Shown here: positions 22,011 through 30,933 of the stretch, one piece after another
Numbering within the stretch: position 1 is the stretch's first letter
How the letters are laid out: each line of letters begins with the position of its first letter
Assembly: GCF_030035675.1 (NCBI RefSeq)
Contig: NC_084482.1
Location: 220,805,943-220,869,942 of the forward strand
From: Rhineura floridana
Lineage: Eukaryota; Chordata; Lepidosauria; Squamata; Rhineuridae
Reading direction: 5' to 3'
DNA: 64,000 bases
Notes under the pieces: model-generated
Databases searched by the model: none
Told to the model about the DNA's origin: nothing
Seen by the model: the letters and a program-made list of their open reading frames with translations, nothing else
Made by a program: the position numbers and the translations under genes

Positions 22011-23886
22011 CTTTTTTTTTTTCAATAATTTTTATTCAGATTTTCATAAAACATACAAGACAAAACCATAAAACATTCAAAGACAAAAAACAAAATCAAA
22101 AATAGTTAAACAAAAAAAAATAAAAAGTAAAATATTGACTTCCCATTTGTCATAGATCAAATCAGTTATAAGTCTACAATGAATAACAATCCTGTCTCTT
22201 AAATCATATTATAAAATCACTTTCCTCCAGTAGTTATCTTACTTAATCATCAAATCTCGTAAACATTACTTTATTCTTTCCACAAAAAGTCAAAGAGAGG
22301 TTTCAATTCTTTAAGAAATATATCTATCAATTTTTCTCCAGATAAGCATATCGATTAATCCATCTCATTAATAATTATAATAATCTTATTATCATAACCA
22401 TAGTCAAAATAAACATTTCGATTAATCCATCTCATCAGAATCTGTTAGGTTCAATAATTTCAGTAGCCATTATTCTATTATCCCTATTAGTTCCATCTTC
22501 CATCTTCCATCTTCAATAGTCTTGTTAAGTCCAGTAATTTCAGTGTCCAATCCTCCATTATCAGTATTCCGTAATAATCTTGCTGTCATAGCCATAGTCA
22601 TACAGTAAGAGTCTGATGGGAATTTCCTCCATCCCAAATACCTTCTTGCCATCCATTCTGAATAGGTTGCTGGAATACTGCTGCAAAATCATATCTCTAT
22701 TCTTTTTTACAAAATGTACTGGCCCATCTCTTGAAAGTTTTTCCATTGTCACATGTCTGCAGTTAATTCCATAGGTTTTCTCTATATTAGGCTCCATCAC
22801 ATCATTCCAGTCCAGAAGATTATCCATGCCATTGATAACTTTATCTCTAATATCTTCACCAATTTCTTCAGAGACAACATTGAATTCCAAACAGTAGATT
22901 TTATTTCTAAAATCCATAAACTCCAGATCTTTTTCCTGTTCCACGTTTGTTCCAGTCTCCAGGGTCTCCTCTCTCACAGGGACCCCTATTTCTTTAAACT
23001 CCTGCATCATTTTGCACAATTCAATTTTCAGCTCCTTACAACCCTGTCTCAGGGTTCGTTTCGTTATCTCAATCTCATCCATTATTTTCTGAAACCTACT
23101 TACTTCCAGATTCTCAGCCACTTTCTTGATTGCCATTTTAAAAGAAAAATATAAGAGAACCACTTCTTATTTCAGCAACAATTGGGTTAATACTCCAAGC
23201 TTGATGACATCACAGTATAAACAGAGCAGCCAGCCTTATCTCTCAATGCTTAAGAAAACAAAATGTAGTTCCCAGGATCGAAACAATTAATGGCGTCGTC
23301 AGGAAACAGATTCGTCAAAATAAAATAAACCAAAAAGAGAGTAGTCTCAGACAATATAATATTCTTCAGAATAGAAATCAAGAATAGAAATCCCTCTTCT
23401 GTGTATATCTTTAGAATGCAAATCCAGGACAGCTTTTTGCAACAAAAACAGAGATAAGCTGTTAATTAGTGAATAGCAGAGAAGAGTTATAGCTCACCGA
23501 GAAGATGTCCAAAGCCGATCAATCTGGCAAATCTCCTTTTACTGCAACGATTTAAGTCAAATAAAAAAAAATATAGAAAGAAGGGTGCTTGCCTGTTAGT
23601 CCGTTCTCTCTTTGAAGAAAAGATGAACGTGTCGCTTTATCAGATAGAGCTTGATGAAAAATCCGTCCCTCTTTGTCGGTTGGACCTCGTCTCATAAATT
23701 AATGAAATCTAGTCCTCACAACAAAAATAGGCTTTGAGGTTAATCTCTTCGTTTCTCCCTGCCCGGGAGACGTTTCATCAGTCAAAAAAAAAATGTTTTG
23801 ACTGATTTATATCTGAATAAGCTTCTTTTGCGGTGGGAGCCCGTCCCAAAAGCAGGCACAGGCTAAGTCACCCTTCCCGGAAGTCC
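22011..23886 (-). mobile_element. L1-type, ORF1-only retroelement (HAL1-like)
   Basis: A full insertion of about 1.88 kb has a 16-bp target duplication GCTTCCTGCCTTCTCT (21995-22010 and 23887-23902) and an A-tail (seen as T's from 22012), so it is in minus orientation. It has a long 5' leader (about 23164-23886), one ORF1-like frame (22561-23163) and an AT-rich 3' part with short internal repeats (CGATTAATCCATCTCAT twice). No endonuclease or RT frame is present, so it must have moved with another L1's machinery, like mammalian half-L1s. It is the only large element in sense with gene 1. Confidence 0.8.
22561..23163 (-). CDS. L1 ORF1-like protein of the HAL1-like element
   Basis: This frame has 200 codons. 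The N-terminal part is Glu/Lys-rich and likely coiled coil (about residues 10-60, KVAENLEVSRFQKIMDEIEI). The later part resembles the RNA-binding region of reptile L1 ORF1 proteins (NIEKTYGINCRHVTMEKL, then KKNRDMILQQYSSNLFRMDG, then EEIPIRLLL). It ends soon after RLLL, earlier than full ORF1 proteins, so the C-terminal domain is cut short. ORF1 proteins bind L1 RNA. The likely start may be the second ATG (MAIKKVAEN). It is a transposon gene, not a host gene. Confidence 0.65.
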   Translation of the reverse strand: MVLLYFSFKMAIKKVAENLEVSRFQKIMDEIEITKRTLRQGCKELKIELCKMMQEFKEIGVPVREETLETGTNVEQEKDLEFMDFRNKIYCLEFNVVSEEIGEDIRDKVINGMDNLLDWNDVMEPNIEKTYGINCRHVTMEKLSRDGPVHFVKKNRDMILQQYSSNLFRMDGKKVFGMEEIPIRLLLYDYGYDSKIITEY

Positions 23887-23902
23887 GCTTCCTGCCTTCT
23901 CT

Positions 23903-24506
23903 CGACCCTTTTCTGCTGCAACAAAGGTCCCGTCAAGGTTGCTGCTGCAATTTCTGCTTTCCTGGGATCTCTGCTAGCTGAGGGAACGGCCCTTGTTCCA
24001 GCTGCCAAGGAGCCTTTCTCGGGGTCCCTCTTGCCTGCTGCCTTCGCTGTGTCCCTGCCTGAGTCAAAGAGTCTCTGTGCTCCATTTATGTTTCCAGACT
24101 TCCCACCAGAGCTGGCAAAGCTAAATCTTGCTCTCTGTCCTGTCTTCTGGAGGTCATTCCCTACAAATTGTAGCCTCCACCTCCGCTTCCTCTTCTCCAA
24201 ACTGCCGCTTCTTCCTGCTTCAAAGACAAAAGCTGACCTTTGGGCAGAGGAAGGAAGAGGGAGGAGGCAGGAGGTGCTCCCAGGAGCATCTCTTCCCACT
24301 GGGAGGTTAGAGTACAAGGCACAGAGTGTCAATCATCTGTTGAGGATGCAAGAGAAGATGCTCTGCTGGAGTTTGGGAGCTCCTGCCCTCTCCTCCTCCT
24401 GCTGCAAGGTAAGATTTTTCATCATGGGGCAGCTAAAGGCGGCAGGGAGGGGCACTTTTCGCACTTAATGATCAAAAAGCCCCAAGAACAGAGGAAGCTG
24501 CATTCA
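23903..24506. other. Conserved intron block with plus-strand exon-like segment
   Basis: This block is kept with few indels in all units and in paralogue 0 (1548-2090), better than much of the surrounding DNA. A 17-codon ATG frame (24358-24408) ends at a strong plus-strand donor (CAAG/GTAAGA). Paralogue 0 lacks about 65 bp present here (about 24076-24140). No known family is recognised. An antisense first exon is one reading. The counterparts are 41904-42507 and 59906-60509. Confidence 0.3.
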
Positions 24507-24606
24507 CCGGATCCTTTCACCCCTCTTGGAGCTGCCAGGGACTAAACCTCGGACCTTCTACATGCAAAGCAGGTGTTCCCCTTCTGAGCTGCAGTCCCTC
24601 CCCAAA
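24507..24606 (-). mobile_element. tRNA-derived SINE, head only (unit 1)
   Basis: This is the tRNA-like head of the SINE described at 2093-2288, joined abruptly to the flank after loss of the body (GCTGCATTCACCGGATCC). The counterparts are 42508-42607 and 60510-60609. Confidence 0.65.
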
Positions 24607-24724
24607 TATCCAGGGTCCAGGCACCCATTTCCATGACAGCATCCCTGCAGTGGAAGGTTAAATAGCACAGGTACTAAATCCATACCTTCAACATTCATCA
24701 GTCAAGGGGGAAAAGTGCCCTTAC

Positions 24725-24851
24725 CGAGAGAGGCCACCGTCTCATAATTCTCCTCCATGACTTCCCTGTGCAGAGCTCTTTGGCCAGGATCCAGCAGGGC
24801 CCATTCCTCCTCCGTGAAATACACGACCACCTCCTCAAAGGTCACCAGACC
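24725..24851 (-). CDS. Gene 1, KRAB-A exon
   Basis: This is a 127-bp exon with acceptor GCCCTTCCAG and donor CTCTCG/GTAAGG. It codes [17 protein letters not shown], then [15 protein letters not shown], then [15 protein letters not shown] boxes recruit TRIM28 in mammals. The core EEW, LDPxQ and VM motifs are present, but MLE reads MEE and the usual LYR reads LHR. Compared with paralogue 0 it has Val for Ala (EEVVVYF), Thr for Met and His for Tyr. The exon ends one base into a codon, which the finger exon completes as Gly (or Ala with the other acceptor). Intron 2 runs 15204-24724. Confidence 0.95.
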
Positions 24852-24904
24852 CTGGAAGGGCAACAGATCATGGAAGAAGAAGAGGCAGTTTCTCCAACAT
24901 GTAC

Positions 24905-25075
24905 CATTTGCTCAGCCAAAAACTTGAATAGCTTTCAAAGAAGATTGGACAAATCCATGGAGGATCAGGACATCAGTGGCTACGAGCCACAATGGCAATG
25001 CATTGCCTCCACTGCCAGAGGCAGTATGCTGGGAATTGCAACAGAGCAGGACACTTGGCAGCTACACTTTGGTTC
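24905..25075 (+). mobile_element. CR1 3' UTR fragment, unit 1
   Basis: This is the same old fragment as at 2590-2760 (GATTGGACAAATCCATGGAG, GCCTCCACTGCCAGAGGCAG). It lies in intron 1 of gene 1. The counterparts are 42906-43076 and 60908-61078. Confidence 0.55.
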
Positions 25076-25115
25076 ATATCGTACTAATAGCCTGACCAGT
25101 GGGGCACGCTGGGAT

Positions 25116-25495
25116 TAATTAATTAATTTTATTGCATTTATATACAACCCCATAGCCGAAGCTCTCTGGGTGGTTTACCACAAAAACGATATAGAAATCT
25201 AAAAATACATTTTAAAAAGCAATTTAAAAGCACATGCTAAAATGCCTGGGAGAAGAGGAAAGTCTTGACCTGGCGCCGAAAAGATAAGTGTTGGCGCCAG
25301 GCTCACCTCATCACAGAAATCATTCCATAATTTGGGGGCCACCACTGAGAAGGCCCTCTCCCTTGTTGCCGGACTTCGAGTTTCCCTCGGAGTGGGCACC
25401 CAGAAGAGGGCCTTAGATGTTAAGCGGAGTGTACGAGTGGGTTCGTATCAGGAGAGGCGTTCCATCAGGTACTTTGGTACCAAGCCATGTGACTC
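25116..25495 (-). mobile_element. L2-type LINE 3' end, unit 1
   Basis: On the minus strand, the reading frame end RERAFSVVAPKLWNDFCDEV is followed by the L2 tail and an ATTA repeat at 25116-25130. It is truncated. The counterparts are 43117-43496 and 61119-61492; the unit 3 copy has lost AAAGA near 61281. Confidence 0.72.
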
Positions 25496-25689
25496 TCTTG
25501 AAGCTGTCCCACTCCCTTTTTGTTTGCATTTCTTTAGTACAGTTACTTTTTATTTAGCTTTTGTGGGGGAGAGTATTTCTGGATTTTACACTGCTCAGAC
25601 ACAATTGCAGGGCAGAGCTTGACTGTCTCTCGAAAAAGATCCCACCTCTCCAAGAGTGTATTTTAGGAGTTTTGCCAGAGTTCTGCCAG

Positions 25690-25842
25690 ACACGTGTCAC
25701 CGAATCACAAGTGGGGCGAGTGCTCATGTGTTCAGGTCCTGCTTGCAGGCTTCCCACAGGCATCTGGTCGGCCACTGCAAGAACCGGCTGCTGGAACAGA
25801 CGGGCTATTGGCCTGATCCGGCAGGCTCTCCTTATGCAGCCT
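25690..25842 (+). mobile_element. CR1 3' end, unit 1
   Basis: The CR1 terminus (TGTTCAGGTCCTGCTTGCAG to GGCAGGCTCTCCTTATG) lies about 95 bp before the donor of the start-codon exon as read on the opposite strand. The counterparts are 43691-43843 and 61688-61840. Confidence 0.65.
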
Positions 25843-25937
25843 CAAAGGTAGTATTCTCCCAGAGCCCTCCCCGCTATGCTCAGAGAGATGCACCCCAGCT
25901 GTCCCCTCGGTCTCTCCCCCAATGATCCTCCCCTTAC

Positions 25938-26108
25938 CTGATTGGGCTGCCCGGCTGCTCTTTCCACTCTATCCCACAGAAGAGACAATCCGGACGGTGC
26001 CTCTGAGGCCATGGCGCTGCCTGAGAGGGAGGAGTAAACTAGGCCAGCTCTGGGACTCCCACAGCTTTCACCACGATGCATGTTTTGTAGGGAGCAGCTC
26101 TCAAGGGC
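25938..26108 (-). CDS. Gene 1, exon preceding KRAB-A (likely start-codon exon)
   Basis: This is a 171-bp exon, open throughout, from acceptor CCCCTGCAG to donor AATCAG/GTAAGG. It ends LWDRVERAAGQPNQ in phase 0 and joins KRAB-A directly. Two in-frame ATGs exist. Codon 10 has A at -3 (AAACATGC). Codon 34 is in a strong Kozak context (GCGCCATGG). I chose codon 34 (MASEAPSG), which gives about 823 residues; codon 10 would give about 847. The acceptor implies at least one upstream non-coding exon; a candidate donor lies at 26386. No SCAN domain is visible in the 3 kb upstream. Confidence 0.78.
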
Positions 26109-26822
26109 CTGCAGGGGAGAGACGGAGAATGGGAGGGATTTCATCCTTCATGCCAATTTGGGTTTCAGAGGTTTGAATGTTATAAGCAGCCTCAATCCAA
26201 ATCAATAAATGGCACGTCCCTTTCCTCTGTTGTTTTCCCCCACAATGCTTGATCTGCAAAAGGCCTTAAAGGCCCCAAATCTCTCTCAGAACATTCTCCA
26301 GTTTCTTCCAGACTTTTCTCCATGCTTGGGCACCTGTTGTGTCCTTTGCCACCCCCAGGAATTTCACCCATCTCGGACCCCTCACCTCTCATCTCTGCTT
26401 CTGCTTCCGCAAAGTCTTTAATTCCTGAGCCCCACAGAGTTTCTTCGTCACATTGTGAACCATTTCAGGCTTTATTATTGGGCCCTTTTCATCATGGATA
26501 TAATTAAAAATTTATTCTGCACAGATATTAATTCCATGTCATCTCCCTGACAGTTGGCAAAAAAATAGGTTTTGCACACATTGTCAAGAAATACTGGGGG
26601 TGAATTTGGTCAAATGACTCCATCTTGGAGCTTCCTGGGGATGCAAAACACCTCCAGTCTTTCCATCAGAAATATGGGGAGAGGAAAAGTGAGATGCATT
26701 CAGTCTGGTTCAGCTCACTGGGCAATGAAAAGAGTATGAAGAACAACTTGCAATACATCCATTTCAAGATCAGCAGGACACGTTATTTGGTACCATCCAC
26801 TTGTATAATCTGAGTTAACCTT
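26109..26822 (-). promoter_or_regulatory. Proximal upstream flank of gene 1
   Basis: There is no coding gene. The minus-strand donor GATGAGAG/GTGAGG (last exon base 26386) is conserved in all four copies and is the best candidate end of a non-coding first exon. The promoter would lie at higher coordinates, but no TATA box or CpG island could be fixed. The counterparts are 44110-44823 and 62107-62820. Confidence 0.3.
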
Positions 26823-26920
26823 TAGACATTCCTGGACTACAACTCCCATCATCCCTGGCGTTTTGCCATGTTGTCCAGGGCTGATGGGAGTTGGTCCAAC
26901 CATACCTGGAGGGCACCAAG
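26823..26920. repeat. hAT-type MITE fragment, unit 1
   Basis: The arms TGGACTACAACTCCCATCAT and GCTGATGGGAGTTGGTCCA form an inverted pair like those of the MITE at 21165-21300. The ends are lost. The counterparts are 44824-44921 and 62821-62918. Confidence 0.62.
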
Positions 26921-27540
26921 TTACAGAACACTACTCCAAGTTGGAGAGGTGATGCACAAGGTGGAAAGCTTAACAGCAAACTCACCACACAGGGTTGAGC
27001 AACTGGGGTAATAAGTTGATTTGCTTATTATAGGTTTATCCAAACATTTCAATATATTTTTATATTTCTGTGCAGGCTTTCCTCTAATGAGCTCACAGTG
27101 GGAAACATAATTTGTCCCCCTCCTTTTGTCTTCACATCAACACTGTCACTGGTACCAGGACACCACCTGAATTTCACTCCTGAGCAGGGATTTGAACCTG
27201 GGTCTCTGTGGACATAGTTCAGCATTAAACTGTGATTCCAATACAATAGTCACACACACTTCCACAGATGTGGAAGGTCCCACACAGAGTGGATGTCTGA
27301 AATCTAGAGTGGCACATAAAAGTTTATCCTCACAACAATCCAGTGAGGTGGGCTGGGCTGAAAAAAAGTAGACCCAGAGACCTGCATAGATCTGGGGGGG
27401 GAGATCTTAGACCCCTTACTTCTTTGGGAGCAGGCTCTCAGCAGAGTCCCCATGTCTCCAGCAACTTGTGAGCCAATCAGCAAGAAAGGAGAGTGTATTA
27501 GCCACTGAGAAGAGTCTTCTAACATGCTTCCTTGTTCTTT
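26921..27540. other. Upstream flank with rearranged SINE scraps, unit 1
   Basis: The same MIR-like SINE scraps as at 9035-9560 appear here (GAGCAGGGATTTGAACCTGG at about 27181, TTATCCTCACAACAATCCAG at about 27325). There is no gene. The counterparts are 44922-45541 and 62919-63538. Confidence 0.45.
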
Positions 27541-29428
27541 CCTGATAATTAGAGTGAATCAGAGTGAAAGGAGGTGAAGTCAGCCACTGAGACTCTTCTC
27601 AGGAGGCAACACTTTGCCCTTCCATGCTTTTTGGCTCCTAGCTGTGGGAGAAGGCATTAACATGCATCTCATTCTCAACCCAGCAGGAACAGGATGGGAG
27701 GGGGCATGGCTATCATGAAAGGACCCTGCACTTCTGAATTTGCCACTACACTACTGTAGAGATGTGAAGGCCCATAACAAAAGTGGAAAATTTGGGAGGG
27801 AAAGCAGTTTTTTTCTCTCCCCCCCCAGTGCTCTGACCCCGCTCCTTAGAGAGCTCTGTATTGCTGTCCTGGGCTCCCACTGGGAGGAAGGGCAGGATAT
27901 AAATCTAATAATTAATTAATTGCACTGAAGAAATGTCTGACTTGTTCCTGGCTACAAGAGACTCTACTATACAAATGTCAGTGACACATCCATAGCTCTA
28001 CCCACTCTGGCATTTGACAGTAAATTGGCTGCTTGTGCGTAAATGTGGCCCTCGGGTTGAAGAATATTCCCTAACCACTACATTAGCCACAGGCTCTCAT
28101 CCAAGACCGCCTTACAGAGCTCTTGCGACCACTGCCCAGCTATTGTGCTTTGGACAGAGGGGACGCTGCCAGCACCCCCACAGAGGAGCCAATCCTGCAA
28201 GAGAAGCTGAGATCCACCCCAAGGGGGCTTCAATGTTCCCCTCCAACACACTCCCAAGGGGATGTCTGGAGAAGCCTCTTCCCCTGGAGCCCAGCTGAGG
28301 AGGGGACATTTATTCATCCATTTCCTCCATCCTCTGCCTTGAGAGCTTCTAGAAGCCCATTCAGAGCCTGGTCAGTTTCAGATTCCTCTCTCCATCCCTC
28401 CATCTTCCTTGCCTGGCAGGAAGGAAACTGACCAGCCCCTCTTCCAGTTTAGGAAATCCAAAAGGGGCTCTTCCTCCAGCTCTGGGGCACTTTCTAGGGA
28501 TGCCCAGAGGGAAGAGGGGCCACTTCCATCAACCCCCTCCCCCTCCCAAAAAGCAAAACTTCCTTCTCTCTCCCCTCCCCCCACCAGTCCCCTGTCAGGT
28601 TCAGGAATTGCAAAGGCAGCTCCCCTCCCCCAGCTGTGGCCCTCAAAACCAACACAGGACATCAACCCCCAACAGCTGCATCCCTTTCCCTGGGCGATGG
28701 CTTCCAAGAGGGCCTCGAAAGGCCAACCCCGCGGCACTTCGGACCCCCCTCTGCAAATGGATTGCATGCAGCATGGGTCCCCCTGAGGAAAAGGGGGGAG
28801 TGGGGCTCTTCCCTCCTTTTCCCTCACCCCCCAACAAAAATACCAAATCCCCCCCCTTGCACCTCTTTGCCCTCTGCACGCTCCCGCTTCCTCCTCTCTG
28901 GGCCTAATACTTTCTTTACCCGGAATACCAATGAAGACAGCCCTCCTACTTCCCCTTCAATATGCTCTCCCCCCTCCATGTGATTAAGACTTCCTGCCTC
29001 TCTAGGAACCAGAATTCCTTGCCTTAACCCATCGGAGGACTAAGTGGCAAGAGGTGCTTCTGTCCCCCCACTGCCAACAGTTTCCTCCCTCCCATCTGTC
29101 CCAATATTGCACCTCTTCTTCCTCTCTTGCCTCCCGCAGAAGCAGTGGCGAGATAGGTGTGTGCGTGTGTGCTGTGTGATATATACAATATACACATTTG
29201 TGTGTAAAAAGTAAAGTGTTCAGGAGGGACGGTGTAAAAGCTGGAACGGAACACGCCGGAATGGGCTCTTTAGAAAAGAAATTGATGCCCAAAATACTAG
29301 GATGTGTTAGAGACACATGAGAACAACATTTAGGAACAAAAACCATTCCGATAGCATTTTTATCAACCCTTTAACAACCAAAATGCCCTCCGGAACGGAA
29401 TGAACAGCCCCGAACGGGGACTGTTCCC
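27541..29428. other. Distal upstream flank of gene 1, pyrimidine-rich
   Basis: No convincing gene is seen. A SINE/LINE tail (CTGGGAGGAAGGGCAGGATA, then AAATCTAATAATTAATT) lies at about 27880-27920. From about 28320 to 28990 the plus strand is strongly C/T-rich with runs of C, such as CCCCCTCCCCCTCCC at about 28535, so the minus strand could form G-quadruplexes. A TG/TATA simple repeat lies at about 29155-29205. The block from about 27830 to 28820 is missing from paralogue 0. It could hold the promoter, but that is a guess. The unit 2 counterpart is 45542-47429; 63539-64000 is its start in unit 3. Confidence 0.35.
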
Positions 29429-30119
29429 ATTCATATATCTGGCCCAGAACTATCTATCCCAACAAACTGCCTCCCCCAATAATTTAAGCAGAGATTTTCT
29501 GCAGCTTTGCTGCCTTTCCTAAAGGCCCTTCTATTGCCTGGAGAAGCCATTTGGCTATGTGACCGCTGACAAAACCCAATTCTCACTCCTTTTCTCTATG
29601 CGCACCAGATGACAGTGAGGTCCTTCATTTGCCTGCTAGGAAATAGCACTGAGACCAGATGAGACTGTGGAGTGAAATCAGTTTGGAAAATGTATTTAAA
29701 ATACATCAGCAGAAAACTAGTGAATTCATTTTACTTTATGAAAGATGTTAGAATAGCCAATACAAAAAACATCTAAGCAAAATAAAAACCATATTATACA
29801 CAAAAATACATTTTTTTGTTATTTATATTAATAAAATGTGTACTCTGCAGAAGAATTTTATAAAGAATAGAAAATGTACATTAAAATGGTCAATAAAAAA
29901 ATCAACATTTAAAAAACACTAAAAACCAATAAAATCAACAGTTAAAGGTATGCTAAACCAAACTATATGAAAACAATCAGTAAGGAGACCATTAGAAACA
30001 AGGACTAGTATTATTTTATTTTCATTTAGAAATCACTTCCCAGAAAGTATCTCAAAAATACCAACAATAAAAAAAACATTTCATATGCAAACCAATTAAA
30101 AACATTTTAAAATCCCACA

Positions 30120-30426
30120 CAGACCCTCCGTGACGCAGAGTGGTAAGCGGCAGTAATGCAGCCGAAGCTCTGCTCACGTCTGCAGTTCGATTCCAACGGA
30201 AGGAGGAAGTCGAATCTCCGGTAAAAGGGGTCGAGGTCCACTCAGCCTCCCATCCATCCGTGGTCAGTAAAATGAGTGCCCGGCATATGCTGGGGGGTAA
30301 AGAAAGACCGGGGAAGGAACTGGCAGTCCCACCTCATATATACGGTCTGCCTAGTAAACGTCGCAAGACGTCACCCTAAGAGTCGGAAACGACTCGCACT
30401 ACAAGTGCGGGGACACCTTTACCTTC
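30120..30426 (+). mobile_element. Sauria SINE, unit 2
   Basis: This is the same insertion as at 12146, with the same 12-bp target duplication (30108-30119, 30427-30438). It keeps the 29 bp that unit 1 has lost, including CATATGCTGGGGGGTAAAG. Confidence 0.88.
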
Positions 30427-30742
30427 TAAAATCCCACAGAAACAGTAATAAAGCTCTGCCCTTAAAAGGTTTGTTGAAAAAGGAAGGTCTTCTATAGGCA
30501 CCACACAAAAAAAACCTGTCTGATATGTATCAGGAGGAAGTTCAAAAAAGTAGATGCCACCACACAAAAGGCCAGGTTTCTCTATCATGCAGAGTGGACT
30601 TCCCAATGAGATGGTATGCGTAAGAGGCCATCTTCTGCAGACTTCAGTGATGGGCTGCATATATAACATGTGAGATAATCTTTTAAGAATCCTGGCACCA
30701 ACCTGTATAGAGCTTTAATCTATGTAGCCTGCAAGATGAAGA

Positions 30743-30933
30743 ATAAAGCTCCCATTGAAGTTCTTTCCATACTCCCTAAATTTCAATTGTTTCTCCTGTG
30801 TATCCCCTGTGATGTAAGCCTACTGCTTTCATTGAATCTCTTTCCATACTCCGTGCATTAAAAAAGTTACTCCACAGTGTTTTTTCATGTGAAGTAAGTG
30901 TGCTCTGACTGAACCTCTTTCCACTCACAACAT
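30743..30933 (-). pseudogene. Decayed zinc fingers after the stop of gene 2
   Basis: These are the same relics as in unit 1, with the same two-base loss ahead of the stop and a few extra small differences (for example CCACTCACAACATTT at about 30921). The truncating change therefore predates the split of the units. Confidence 0.85.

Larger units (their letters stand above)
11456..29428. repeat. 18-kb tandem unit 1 (gene 1)
   Basis: This is the first of three head-to-tail units, each holding one KRAB zinc-finger gene on the minus strand. The unit border is set by the junction at about 29426-29430, where DNA matching the paralogue's flank (GAACAGCCCCGAA) abuts the unit start (ATTCATATATCTGGCCC). 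From about 14055 rightwards it is nearly identical to unit 2. Left of that point it differs at about one base in a hundred and has rearranged fingers. Confidence 0.9.

Noticed and set aside
23833-24468. 211-codon plus-strand frame and its minus-strand 154-codon partner
   Set aside because: The frames span the border of the L1-type insertion and intron DNA, with low-complexity composition and no family match. Only the short exon-like part with the donor is kept as a weak lead.
24507-24606. A second tRNA gene on the minus strand
   Set aside because: The head is degenerate and continues as a SINE in the paralogue at 2093-2288. It does not fold into a full cloverleaf by eye.
28378-28827. 149-codon minus-strand frame in the upstream flank (also at 46379-46828) as an upstream coding exon or SCAN domain
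   Set aside because: It arises in C/T-rich low-complexity DNA, has no SCAN or other recognisable motif, and the block is missing from paralogue 0.
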